Assembly: GCA_015852425.1 (NCBI GenBank)
Contig: JAAAIG010000011.1
Coordinates: 1 to 54,529 of the forward strand
Direction of reading: 5' to 3'
DNA length: 54,529 nt
Source: Gryganskiella cystojenkinii
Lineage: Eukaryota > Mortierellomycota > Mortierellomycetes > Mortierellales > Mortierellaceae
Of the stretch, positions 33,841 through 44,853 are shown piece by piece. How positions within the stretch are numbered: the first letter of the stretch is position 1; each line of letters begins with the position of its first letter. A model generated the notes under the pieces. It saw only the letters and a program-made list of their open reading frames with translations. It did no database searches and had not been told where the DNA came from. A program made the position numbers and the translations under genes.

Positions 33841-34590
33841 ATGCGCTTCCAATCTTTGATTCTCTTGGCCACAGTCGCGACCGTTGCCCTGGCTCGTGTA
33901 GACACTACCGAGACCTGCTCTGGCGCACAGGTCTGTGACGTTGGATACTGCTGCTCCACCCAGTAAGTGGGGTCCACTCTCTCTGACCAAGGCAACCTGA
34001 CTACCCCTGCAACTTATACTTCAGGGAACACTGACGAATATTTTTTTTGCTTGATCCGCCCCGTTTCCTTAGTGGCTTCTGTGGTCGATCGACATTGCAC
34101 TGCAGCCATGCGAGCGGATGCAATTCGGATAAAGGATATTGTGGTGTCGTGTAAGTACACAGGTTCCCAGGATTAGCTTTCCATACAAGAGAGTTACCAG
34201 TCCTGACAAACTTGAGCCTCTTGCTTTAATTCTTTCACAAGCATTCTCGACAAGCAGGACATGCCCCATGTAATAACATATGACGAGCTCAGCCAGACGA
34301 CTTATGCGAGCTTGGCAAAGTCTCTGGAATCCGAGGGATCGCATGTGTCAGCCGAGGAGGCCAAGGCCCACACGACGATCGCGTCGATCTTGCAACAGGG
34401 CGTGGCTGAGAAAGAAAAGATGCTTGCCTTGAAACCCAAAAATCCAGTCGCAGCCAGTCCCCCACCTGCCCTAGAGTCGACCAAGGACACTTCAGAGACG
34501 ACTACCCCAATCAAGACCAACCAGGCGAGCAAGGTTGGCGCCAGCGCTGCAGCTCTCGTCTTGGCTACCGCCGCGTCCCTGTTCCTCTGA
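33841..34590 (+). CDS. Secreted, GPI-anchored hevein-like chitin-binding protein
   Basis: Three exons (33841-33962, 34073-34150, 34242-34590) give 182 residues. A signal peptide (hydrophobic 5-18, likely cleaved after A18) precedes a small domain with eight cysteines at 26, 32, 37, 38, 44, 51, 57 and 64. The CC-x5-C-x6-C core, with GYCC, HGFCG and GYCG, matches type-1 chitin-binding (CBM18/hevein) domains, which bind N-acetylglucosamine polymers. A 70-residue acidic, helical segment follows, then a Pro/Thr/Ser stretch, then a hydrophobic C-terminus (VGASAAALVLATAASLFL) ending the protein, typical of a GPI-anchor signal. I infer a wall or plasma-membrane protein that touches chitin. The domain is degenerate compared with hevein, so binding is likely but not certain. 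AATAAA at 34646-34651 is a likely poly(A) signal. Confidence 0.85.
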
Positions 34591-34940
34591 GTGTAGATTG
34601 ACCCCTCTGATTCCAAAAAAATGATTTTATTTTGCACCCTCATAAAATAAAAGTGCATCTAACCTTTACAAATGTAATAAAAAGGATGACGTAGACTTGC
34701 CGCCAACTGACAGGACAGGAGGAGACGCGTTGGCACAGACAGAGCAGTGCGGTGCGTCGGCATTCATTGGCAAGAAAAAGATTTTGCTTCTTTTTTTTTC
34801 GTTTCATTCGTTCCATTCATTCTCAACGACAACCCTCTCTCACAAAGCCTATTCATCACTCGTTACTATCTATTACCTGGAAACCGACCTAGAAGGAATC
34901 ACAACCACCAACAGAATTATCAATAATTACCAATCAGACA

Positions 34941-36745
34941 ATGTCAACCGCATCTGGAGTTCCGGACAACGATCCTCGCGCCGCCGCGTTGGCCAACTAT
35001 CGCAAGAAGTTGCTAGAGCATCGTGAAATGGAGGCCAAGGTCAAGGACTGTACGTCAATCTACCAGAGACCTTTCATTCGAATGTTTTTTTTTGGCGCAT
35101 TGACCCTAGGTGGACTTGATTGCAGCTACTTTTTTCAAGCGCCTCTTGTTCGCTGACTCGATCATTATCTCTATTCTGTCTTTTGTGTTTAGTGCGTATG
35201 GGTCTCAAGGACTTGGATCGGACGTTTGATAAATCAGAGGATGATATCAAGGCCCTCCAGAGTGTGGGTCAGATCATTGGATCCGTCTTGAAACAGCTGG
35301 ACGAGGATCGATGTGAGTGTCGCCTCAGTTACTTCGACGAGTTTTTTTTTTGATAATTCCAAGGGGTAATATATTCATCAACTCTCGACCCCTCTTCTTT
35401 AATCGAAAAACACCATCTAGTCATCATCAAAGCTGCAAGTGGACCCCGTTACGTCGTCGGCTGCAGAAGCAAGTTGGACAAGTCTAAATTGAAACTCGGA
35501 ACCCGTGTAGCTCTGGACATGACCACCTTTACAATTATGCGCATGCTTCCTCGCGAGGTCGACCCCATGGTATACAGCATGGGCATGGAAGATCCCGGTG
35601 CGATTTCGTTTGCTGGAATCGGTGGTCTCAGCGAACAGATCAGAGAGCTGCGTGAGGTAACGGCAAAAAGATATGACTGAGCAGGCGGCGCATAAGATTG
35701 AGGGTCTAAAGTAACTTTATCGATCCAAGTCTAACATTTCGATCATTGTTTTGCCTTTCTTTTTTGCTTGTAGGTCATTGAACTGCCATTGATGAATCCA
35801 GAGCTGTTTGTCCGTGTTGGAATCAAACCCCCCAAGGGAGTCTTGTTGTACGGACCTCCAGGAACTGGCAAGACACTATTGGCCCGAGCTGTTGCCAGTA
35901 CATTGGAAACTAACTTCTTGAAGGTCGTGTCGTCTGCGATTGTCGACAAGTACATTGGAGAGTCTGCAAGAGTTATTCGTGAGATGTTCGGTAAGATCTT
36001 CAAGGACACGTGTTTTTGCCGCATTGTTAGTGCCATACACACGAGTTTGTGGGTATGTGCCGTCGATAACGGCAAAAAAAACTAACTTTTCTCGTGATAT
36101 TTCTACTTTCTCGAATCAGCATATGCCAGGGAACACGAGCCTTGCATTATCTTCATGGATGAGATTGATGCCATTGGAGGTCGTCGTTTCTCTGAGGGAA
36201 GTTCTGCGGATCGTGAGATTCAACGTACGTTGATGGAGTTGTTGAACCAGATGGACGGATTCGATCACTTGGGACAGACCAAGCTGATCATGGCGACCAA
36301 CCGACCCGATACCTTGGATCCAGCCCTGATGCGTCCTGGACGTTTGGATCGTAAGATTGAGATTCCTCTGCCAAACGAACAAGGACGGATGGAGATTTTG
36401 AAGATTCATGCCCTCGGAATTACCAAGCAGGGTGAAATTGGTAAGGACCTGTGCCTATCTGACAAAGAACACGAGATCTTCCTCCTCAAGGTGCGCATAA
36501 TCGATGGATTTCTAACATTGTAATCTTTCTTCGATTTATATCGGGTGTTTATAGATTACGAGGCTGTTGTCAAGCTGTCGGATGGATTCAACGGAGCCGA
36601 TATCCGTAATATTTGCACAGAAGCTGGCATGTTTGCTATCCGTGAGGAGCGTGACTATGTTGTCCAGGAGGATTTTATGAAGGCAGTACGAAAGGTTGCC
36701 GATGCCAAGAAGTTGGAAGGCAAACTCGAGTACGAGAAGCTTTAA
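34941..36745 (+). CDS. RPT4: 26S proteasome regulatory ATPase Rpt4 (PSMC6)
   Basis: One of six AAA ATPases in the base of the 19S proteasome cap, which unfold substrates and feed them to the core. Six exons (34941-35049, 35193-35312, 35421-35656, 35774-35990, 36120-36440, 36555-36745) give 397 residues; human PSMC6 has 389. It has an N-terminal coiled-coil segment ([16 protein letters not shown]), an OB-fold region ([20 protein letters not shown]), Walker A GPPGTGKT (182-189), Walker B FMDEID (D241, E242), an arginine-finger region ([20 protein letters not shown]) and a C-terminal helical lid. The wording in [18 protein letters not shown] and [11 protein letters not shown] separates Rpt4 from the other five paralogues. 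The C-terminus, LEYEKL, does not end in the HbYX motif, as expected for Rpt4. Confidence 0.97.
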
Positions 36746-38970
36746 ACTGAGTCGATAGCAGAAAGGTGTCTTTTCCCAAGTGCGGTTTGTGTATTGAACA
36801 GAGAAAACAAAAATACAAAAAATATATGAAATCGGGGTAACCGTTCTCAGCCACCAATGCATTAACTGTAATTTTTTATGGCTTGCGTCAGGGCGTGGGG
36901 CATGGTTGATAGTGCCATGCTAATTTGGCCTCAAACCAAACGTCATTCGAGATATAAAGAAAAGAAAATGGTACAACGGGGATGGCGCGCTTTCAAGCGT
37001 GACAGTTGTACCGTTGAGTGATGACATTTGACAACGGTTGCTCCCAAGTCAGTCCAGCAGGGGAGGAAACAAGAGGCGACAGGGGGTCATTCAAAAAACA
37101 AAGAAAAAAAATCAATAACAGAGAAGACCCCTGCATTGGGCAAGGAATGGATTTTGGGGACCCTTGTTCTTGATTAATTGACAGGTGCCAATCCAATGAC
37201 GACAAAGATAAAAAAAAAAAGTTGAGAGTGTCCAGCGGGCAAAGGACGAACGAAACGTTCTGAAATACGGACAGGGGCGGACAACGAATTTCTCACAGCG
37301 AGATGAGTTACAGTACTGAGCGACTGGGCACACGATCACAAATTGATGAGGTGTGTTTTGCAGAAGGTTTTTTATTGTTATTTTTATCTTTTATCCATTA
37401 GCACCTTCGCATGAATGGACCAGTTCGTCGCAGCGAGGCAAAAATAAAGCAGGGTACGTCAACTCTCTCTCTTTCTCTCTCAGGATGAAAGGATCATCAA
37501 CCACCACGACTGACAGAGAAGATACTCCCCGCCATCGGAAATCGATCTAGCGACAACACTCTTTCCGAGACAAACAAAGTCTGTGCCTGACAAACAGCAT
37601 CAATCCATCGGCCAGTGAGACGTCGGTTCCTGAATTGCAATCATCAGGCTGTAAAGAGGGGTACAATACTCATGTATTTTCTTTTTCGTGTTCCTCTCCC
37701 TCTGTCTTCTTTGTCTTCTTTGTCTTCTTTGTCTTTGTCTTCTTCTTCCCTACCTCACATCCATCCCATCCCATCCCATCCTGTCCTCTCTCTCATTTTC
37801 CCATCCTTAATTTAATCTTGTTCTTGCAACGCACGCATTCCCCCGCTCTCTTTCGTCCTCCGTGCTTTGGACAGACCTCTTCATCACCCACCCCTCCTTC
37901 TCTCACGGTCACTCCCTTTTCTCTACTTCTTTTCTCTTCTTGTTCTTGTCTCCTCCTTTCTTCTTTTTTCTCTCCTGGCACCCCTTTCCCGCCAATAACG
38001 ACCCTCTGTTGTAAGTAACGTCAAACGGCTACTCATTTCCCAAACGACCCCGAGTTTTTTTTTTTGTCTTGATGGGAATCGACAGCCACGTTTACCGCAA
38101 CCCTTGATGAGGCCTGCGCTGCTCCTTCTCTCTCAGCCTTAGCCCTTGTCAAACCCAACTCAACCCCCCTGCCCTCTTTTTTCAGCTGGGGTGAAGGATT
38201 CCAACTCAACCCCTGGGGAAGACATTTCGCTCTGAGGTTTTGGAAGACGAGAGTTATTATTGCATTGTGAGAGCAACGCAGAGGGAACTGAGGCAGGAAA
38301 CAAAGGGCGCTCCTTGAATGAGCTGTAGTTTAGCCCCCCCAAACGATCTCTGGGAGCTCTTTTTGAGAACGAACGCACGGTAGAGATTTTCCTTCACGAT
38401 GATCATGCCGGGGTGATTCTTCCGCGCCACAAACAAATACAGTATTGAAAACGCTGCTACCCCCAGCCCCTGCCTGTTCCTGTTCACTCATCTTCCCCAC
38501 ACCCTCGACTCCGCAACACCCTGTTTGGGGGGCAGATGATATCTATCGTTTCAGCGGAGAAGAAAAAATCTCGACGCACCGAGGGAACAACCTACGGACA
38601 GGCTGACAAAACGAAAAATCCTACAAGCAATTTGCTGTACCCAACAACAACCACAGAAGGGGCAAAAAAAAAAGTGTATTTATATCACCGCAATCGCAAG
38701 AGACGAAAAAAAGGACCGGGAACAGGAACACAAAGGAGGACAAAAAGAGACCACAGGAACAAAGAAGGAAGAGAGCTTGTTTCCTTCTCCCCTTCCAGGT
38801 CTAGACAGGGAAACAGCAAACGACCAAAATAGCCAAAAAAAAAAACACAACTAACATCTTTGTGTTTCTTGATCCATATTTGTCTTTTTGTCGCGTGCAG
38901 TCCTCTCCTTGAAGGGTTAAAAAAAGAAAGAGTCGACAAAGCAAACACGCAACCCAAGTAAAAACGGCAC
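36746..38970. other. 2.2 kb without a recognisable gene
   Basis: No conserved protein is visible on either strand. An 8-base inverted repeat (GGTACAAC 36970-36977, GTTGTACC 37005-37012) encloses a second small stem (CGCTT/AAGCG). From 37680 to 37990 the + strand is pyrimidine-rich with tctttgt(ct) repeats and a catcc repeat, like the leaders of other genes here. A gtaagt at 38011 and an acceptor-like gtgcag near 38900 could border a long 5' leader intron of the downstream gene. That is inference. Confidence 0.45.
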
Positions 38971-40287
38971 ATGGCCTCTTCCTCCTGGACAATGTCTCGT
39001 CGTAATCTGACTCTATGGATCGCCTCGGTCACGGTCGCCAGTCTTAGTTTTTGGACCAACGGTGTCTCAGCAGCCTGTCAACCCTGTGATGTCGCAGATG
39101 GAATTCTCAAACCCTGTAATAGTCCTCTGAACATGAATAACTGGCCTGGCACCTATGTTTTCCAGTAAGTTTTCTCTGCTCCTTCCAAGAACACAAGGAT
39201 TCTGCTCTTTGGAAGGACAATTGATAACCAAACATTATGTGTTTTTGATAACCAAACATTATGTGTTTTCTCTTCGCTTTCGTTTTCTCCTAGACCTATT
39301 CAACAACAAGCAAAATGTGCCTGCAACCAAAACTTTTATGACCAGGTATTAACTTCCTCGGTGACAATCTCGCTCGATTATGATATGGACCGACGGAACT
39401 CGACTACTAATTGTTCTGAACGTCTTCTAATGCGCGGATACTGTCATTTCCACGTTTAGATCGGGGCCTGCCTGGTATGTCAGTCCTCGACTACGGCAAA
39501 ACTTTCAGTCCTCCCATTGGCCTCCTATCAATCAGTCTGCACGACCTTTGGTCAAACATGGCAAGCTGTTTATAACCCAAGCGCGACCACGACCACGTCT
39601 GCAACCACGCCTTCAGGAACCACGGATTCCTCGAACGGATCCAACCCCGGAACATCTGGCCCCAGTCATAATAATAACGCCCTTTCCTCGGGCGCCATTG
39701 CTGGAATGTAAGTTGGGAGGTTAGAAGGAAGCCGGAGGATCAAGATTCTTGCTCTACTCATGTTTCTATTGCTGACGTGGCACTCATACTCTTTGTCGTT
39801 TTAGTGTTGTCTCGGCGATTGCTCTTGTCGTTGCGCTCTCAGTGGCAGGATATGTTTTCAACCGTAGACGACGTGAACAGGCTAAACAACGCGAGGAGGA
39901 TGAGTTATACAAGTACCAGGAGACGAACCGTAACTCTTACATGGAAGTACCTCTTCCTCAGTACACCGGTATGATTCAATCTTCTCTGCCATCACTTCCT
40001 CAGCTCACGTAAGTTCTTGCTCAATTGCTTGTACCATTGCCATAAAAGAACGTACTGCACTACGCGCTGTTACTGTGCTTCCAAAACTAACTATTGTATT
40101 TTTTTTTTCTTTTTCCGTATTTGCTTTTCTTTGTCTCCCCTCTAGAAACCTGCGCGTGATGAACCCTGATAGTGACGAAGAAGGCGGCCATGAAAGTAAC
40201 GATCCTCGATTCAAGGGTGGTTCCAGCTTTGAGGTCGGTCGTACATCATCTCCAGGTTGGCGCCGTGGTAGCTTTGACGATGATTGA
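38971..40287 (+). CDS. Cysteine-rich single-pass membrane protein, function unknown
   Basis: Five exons (38971-39164, 39294-39345, 39460-39707, 39805-40008, 40146-40287) give 279 residues. A signal peptide (about 12-34, ending VSA) precedes an outer domain with eight cysteines at 36, 39, 49, 73, 75, 86, 89 and 109. Next comes a Ser/Thr/Asn-rich stalk (about 122-160), likely O-glycosylated. A membrane helix follows (IAGIVVSAIALVVALSVAGYVF), stopped by NRRRR. The cytosolic tail of about 85 residues has YKYQE, acidic DSDEEGG and a Ser-rich end. The layout recalls wall-stress sensors of the Mid2/Wsc kind, but the cysteine spacing is not that of a WSC domain. The spacing matches the predicted GPI-anchored protein at 47516-48555 exactly. 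I recognise no named family. Confidence 0.82.
39181..39268 (+). repeat. Hairpin and perfect 24-base tandem duplication in an intron
   Basis: CCTTCCAA (39181-39188) and TTGGAAGG (39209-39216) form an 8-base inverted repeat. It is followed by two identical head-to-tail copies of a 24-base unit starting TTGATAACC, at 39221-39244 and 39245-39268. All lie within intron 1 (39165-39293) of the membrane protein gene. Perfect identity suggests a recent duplication. Confidence 0.85.
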
Positions 40288-41310
40288 GGTGCCCGCATTA
40301 TGTAGTTTTCCTTGTCTTTTTTGGTCATATGTCATCCCAATTTTTTTCTGTTGTTATAGTTACTCTCCAACCATATTCTAATGTATTGTGGTGTGCCTTA
40401 TTTACATAGTCTCCTCCCCTCTGATATTTTCATCTTGCCCCCCTGTTACCATATCCAACCATCTCGAGCATAACCTTTTCTCACCAACTCTCAAATATTT
40501 CCGCGTCTCCCTTCTTTCAACCTCCCTTCTTCTTATTTCCTTGACCGTCCTCGCTTCTCCCACTCTTGTGTCATCTTCCAAACGGAAATAAATAAAAAAA
40601 AATGAAAATAAATGAGTCAGGGCTAAGTACTGAACGTTGGGAACCGGTACTGTCATATCATCTTGAGCCATAACATGCGTAGACCATGCGCCAGAGGTAA
40701 GGTCAGAAGAACTGAATCCAAAACCGAGACACGAGACAAAAGGAGACGACCGGGTTCCTGATGCAAGCGGGAAAACTCGTCTCGTCTTGTAACTCGATAC
40801 GCCTCCAAGAGCTCTGTTGAATCAAGTTATGTCACTAAATTCAGAGCCACCTAACGAGTCATTTCGAACTTGAAAGAGTGGATACTGATGAGGTTAACAA
40901 GGAGAGAGATCACAGGTGTAGAAGCACGGTCGGGCGATAATGACGGCACCCCCTTCTGTCGAGAAAGTAATAGGTGGATAGAATGAGTTCCTGTGGTCAA
41001 TTGCTCTCCGTTGGTAAAATACATCAATCCTGTGAGTAGCCATGCATTTTCCACCTATAACTATCCATAATGACTTCCACTACACCAACATTCCTGTTGA
41101 ACGCAGGACTCAGACGACTCCATCCTCCCTCGCTGACAAACTCCGGGCATCATCTTCGCCTACCTGATTGTCACATATTTACACTTATGTCGCCTTGATT
41201 TTACTGAAAGTCCATGTTCACTCGACCAAATCGAAGGAGTTCCATTTTATAGCCATTATTGTATGCTAGTATTACTATTTATCCCTAAATACACAACGAA
41301 ATATATTGAA
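40288..41310. other. Intergenic region, no gene recognised
   Basis: An AATAAA near 40588 may end the transcript of the upstream membrane protein. GAGACGA and TCGTCTC segments around 40730-40790 form a weak inverted repeat. No conserved reading frame is visible on either strand. Confidence 0.4.
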
Positions 41311-42939
41311 TTAACCCATGTCAACACGCAGCACCGAAAATAGCATCTCAGTCCCTCTGTCTTCAATAGGATTTTTGTACAAGCTCAAAGTGGACAGAGT
41401 TGAGTTGGTCTTGAGTGCTTCAGCCAGCGCCCGAGCTCCACTGTCCCCGATCAAGTTTCTAGCCAAGCCCAAAGTGGTCAGAGTCGAATTGGTCTTGAGT
41501 GCCTTGGACACTGCCTGAGCTCCACTGTCTCCAATCATGTTGGACTTCAAGTCCAAAGTGGTGAGAGTTGAGTTGGTCTTGAGTGCTTCAGCCATCGCTT
41601 GAGCTCCACTGTCTCCGATATAGTTGTACCCCAAGTCCAGAGTGGACAGAGTTGAATTGGCTTTGAGTGCTTCAGCCAGCACCTGAGCTCCGCTGTCTTT
41701 GATCGAGTTGGACTCCAGGTACAAAGTGGATAGAGTTGAGTTGGTTTTGAGTGCTTCAGTCAGCGCCTGAGCTCCGCTGTCTTTGATTGAGTTGGACTCC
41801 AGGTACAAAGTGGATAGAGTTGAGTTGGTCTTGAGTGCTTCAGCCAGCGCCTGAGCTCCACTGTCTCTGATCGAGTTGGACCCCAAGTCCAAGGTGGTCA
41901 GAGTCGAGTTTGTCTTCAGTCCTTCTGCTAGCGCCTGAGCTCCGCTGTCTTTGATCGAGTTGGACTCCAAGTACAAAGCGGACAGAGTTGAGTTGGTCTT
42001 GAGTGCCCCAGATAGCGCCTGAGCTCCACTGTCTTTAATCGAGTTAGACTCCAAGTCCAAGGTGGTCAGAGTCACGTTTGTCTTCAGTACCTCTGCCAGC
42101 GCCTGAGTTCCGTTGGACTCGATCTTGTTGTACGCCAGGGTCAAAGCTGTGAGAGTCGAGTTGGTCTTGAGTGCCGTTGCCAGCGCCTGAGCCCCGTAGG
42201 GTCCCATACCGCTGTGCCCCAAGTGCAAAGTAGTCAGAGTCGAGTTGGTCTTGAGTACCTCTGCCAGCGCCTGAGTTCCATGATCTCCGATCTTGTTGTA
42301 CCCCAAGTTCAAAGTGGACAGAGTTGAGTTGGTTTTGAATGCTTCAACCAGTGCTTGAGCTCCACTGTCTCCGATTGAGTTGGACCCTAAGTCCAGAATG
42401 GACAGAGTTGAGTTGGTCTTGAGTGCTTGTGACAGCGCCTGAGCTCCACTGTCTCCTATCCAGTTGGACTTCAAGTCCAAAGTGGTGAGAGTCGAGTTGG
42501 TCTTGAGTGCTTCAGCCAGCGCCTGAGCTCCACTGTCTCTGATCGAGTTGGACCCCAAGTCCAAAGTGGTCAGAGTCGTGTTGGTCTTGAGTGTCTCAGA
42601 CAACGCCTGAGCCCCACAGTCTTCGATCGAGTTAGACCCCAAGTCCAAAGTGGTCAGAGTATTACTGGCCATGATGCTAGAAACTAAGTTGTCTCGTTTA
42701 GACGTGGATAGACCTGCCATGTGAGAAATCGTCAAGTGTCGTATAGAGTGCCTGTTTCTCTCGACAGATTCCATGCTGGGGCCATGTCTCGACAAGAGGA
42801 CAGAGTTGTAGAGTGGCGGTGTAAACGAGTCGTTCCAATCCTGACTCACACACGCACAGGACGCGAGGTCTTTGAGGTCAAGGCTACTGGCAATTCTTGA
42901 GCGAATCTCGTGTAGATCAAGGGCATTTGTCTGGAACAT
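41311..42939 (-). CDS. F-box-like protein with 16 leucine-rich repeats
   Basis: A single exon starting at ATG 42939 gives 542 residues; an ATG at 42984 would add 15 residues of no clear conservation. The first 45 residues (NALDLHEIRSRIASSLDLKD, CACVSQDWNDSFTPPLY) look like the divergent F-box found in many Mortierella-type proteins. It would link a substrate receptor to an SCF ubiquitin ligase. From about residue 95 to the end there are 16 repeats of exactly 28 residues, built on LxxLDLxxNxIxDxGAQALAEALKTNST. This is the ribonuclease-inhibitor type of LRR also seen in NLRC3-like proteins. No NACHT or other signalling domain is present. The target is unknown. The lack of introns contrasts with every other gene here. 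A start upstream through an unseen intron cannot be excluded. Confidence 0.8.
   Translation of the reverse strand: MFQTNALDLHEIRSRIASSLDLKDLASCACVSQDWNDSFTPPLYNSVLLSRHGPSMESVERNRHSIRHLTISHMAGLSTSKRDNLVSSIMASNTLTTLDLGSNSIEDCGAQALSETLKTNTTLTTLDLGSNSIRDSGAQALAEALKTNSTLTTLDLKSNWIGDSGAQALSQALKTNSTLSILDLGSNSIGDSGAQALVEAFKTNSTLSTLNLGYNKIGDHGTQALAEVLKTNSTLTTLHLGHSGMGPYGAQALATALKTNSTLTALTLAYNKIESNGTQALAEVLKTNVTLTTLDLESNSIKDSGAQALSGALKTNSTLSALYLESNSIKDSGAQALAEGLKTNSTLTTLDLGSNSIRDSGAQALAEALKTNSTLSTLYLESNSIKDSGAQALTEALKTNSTLSTLYLESNSIKDSGAQVLAEALKANSTLSTLDLGYNYIGDSGAQAMAEALKTNSTLTTLDLKSNMIGDSGAQAVSKALKTNSTLTTLGLARNLIGDSGARALAEALKTNSTLSTLSLYKNPIEDRGTEMLFSVLRVDMG
41314..42657 (-). repeat. Sixteen tandem 84-base LRR units
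   Basis: Each unit encodes one 28-residue leucine-rich repeat, with no indels across 16 copies. Units 2 and 10 (counting from the N-terminus) encode identical repeats, and units 11 and 12 differ at only two residues. The high DNA similarity suggests recent expansion or gene conversion within the array. Confidence 0.9.
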
Positions 42940-44853
42940 CTTGGTCAAAAAAAGATGACGAATGTGAGAAGCGTAGCGTAACAAGGGATGGTGACGAGGA
43001 CAGTGGTGGTGGAGTCACAAAAGACGCGACAACAAAGGAGGAGTGAGGAAAGGAACGGTGTAGGGGAGACGGAATGAAGTAAGGAGGATGAGTAAGATGA
43101 CAGCGATGTTGGGAAAGAGAGCACGAGAGAAAGAGAAAGGTGTTAACGATAGGAGGCGGTGTGACGGTGAGATGGAAGTTGGTGGCAATGAGAATGGTGG
43201 CAACATTGTTACTTACAACAGGAGGCGACATTGGATTGATGGTGATGACGGTCAAGGAGGAGGACGAAGGCGTCATTGTGGAGACCAGATGCAGACTTGA
43301 GGACAAGCGCGTTCGTTCTCTAGGCGTCAGTGTGGATTTTGCTTGAGGCCTGTAAGATGTCACCGACTCACCACGAAGTGGGTTGTTTAGAAAGAGAGCA
43401 ACTTTGGGTCATGAAAGCAAGGGATTAGGCGCACTAGACGAATTCATGTGGCGCCAAGGTTTCCTTTGTTGCCGCTGCGGTCGTTTGTAGAGGTTGATCT
43501 CGCTGTTGTCGTTTGTTGCGGCTGAGCTGAAGGTTGCTGCTACCGTGGAGGACACACAAAAGTGTGGCTTTTTGACTATGGATATTTTTGTGTTTGCCTG
43601 GTCCTGTTTGTCTTATAGGGTCGCACTAATGTCGATCATTGTCGTCAACCGAAATTAGGGACCGCGGCCAAGACATCAGTGAAAAGGAGGATGCAAAAAA
43701 GCTCCAAAGAACTTACCATCTCTTTCGTCAGTAGCTTGTCGTTTCGATATCCTCTGTCCCTCTCGGGCAAAAAGTGTCCGTGGAAGTTAGGTGCGCGTGG
43801 CAAGTAGCGAATGAAAGTGGCACAGAGATGGATCGGTTTGTGGGAGAGCAGGAAATTACAGTAGAGTTTGGAGGACAACCGGTTGCACGTGAAAAAGGGA
43901 CCCTCTCAATTTTTTTTTTTTTTTTTTTGCTTTCTGTCATCATCATCACCTCACTCCTCTCTCCCTTCGATCCGTTCGCGGCCAATTGAACTTGAAGTGT
44001 GTACCTTGAGGAGGGAGAAGCAGTTGCAATGAAAATGGGGGGGGGTAAACACACTGATTGATTGTGCGGTACCATTCGATTCGCTGATCCATGCTTGAAG
44101 ATCATGCCATTTATGCCTGTTGACAAAGAGAGAAATCTGGCGATCTGTCAGCGAAGGATTGCAAAAGGTAGGAGGTGGGGTATAAGAAAGTCAAGCGAAC
44201 AACCAAGACACTCATCCATGCGACTTAAAGTAGACGAGAGTGTAGGGTGGGAAAAAGGTTCAATCTCGATCGAAAAATTATTTTTTTCGGGGATCGAGTG
44301 ACCAAGTTGGAGAGGGACCGGCAAGAGAGGGAGCCGGAGAAAAGAAGAGCAAAAAACTACTTTGTAGGCCACGATCTATGTAGTGCGGAGACAGACAGCG
44401 GCGGGCAGTGGCGATCAACATGTCAACAACAACAACAACAACAACAACACCAGCAGCAACACCATCGATGACAACAGGATTTACGTGAGAGACAAGGAGC
44501 GAGACTGCCACACCACAAGAAGCCAAAGTGAAGAAGGTTCCTCGTGAGAGCATTTGAAGAAAGGGCCAAACTGTCTCTTTTCTGGTTCAATGATCATCAG
44601 CCAATGCAAAGTCACTTCGATCCGTTCTCCACTTTGTTTGGACATTTTCACAAGGGAATTGTCCTCCCGTACTCTTTTTCCCTATAAAGAGACGACATAC
44701 TTTTCCCCGCCCCTTCTTTTTCTCTTTTTCGTTTTTCTTTCTTCTTCAGACAATCTCCTCATCCCCATCTCCTTTTTTCATTCATTCTTCCCCCTCTCTC
44801 TTCTCCTCATCCCCGACTTGTACATCTCTTCTTCATAACTCTTTTCATACATA
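42940..44853. other. 1.9 kb between divergent LRR and FOX2 genes
   Basis: No conserved protein is visible. The 42985-43363 stretch is open on the - strand in the LRR frame but translates to Ser/Pro/Thr/His low complexity, so I take it as leader. A run of about 19 T lies at 43910-43928 and a (CAA)8 microsatellite at 44424-44447. The final 200 bases before FOX2 are pyrimidine-rich on the + strand. Confidence 0.45.
44683..44688 (+). promoter_or_regulatory. Possible TATA box of FOX2
   Basis: TATAAA within ccctataaagagac, 166 bases before the ATG and just before a pyrimidine-rich leader. It is the best-placed TATA-like site in front of this gene. Confidence 0.4.

Noticed and set aside
42985..43363. 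Upstream - strand extension of the LRR gene frame
   Set aside because: Ser/Pro/Thr/His low complexity without F-box or LRR features; more likely 5' leader.
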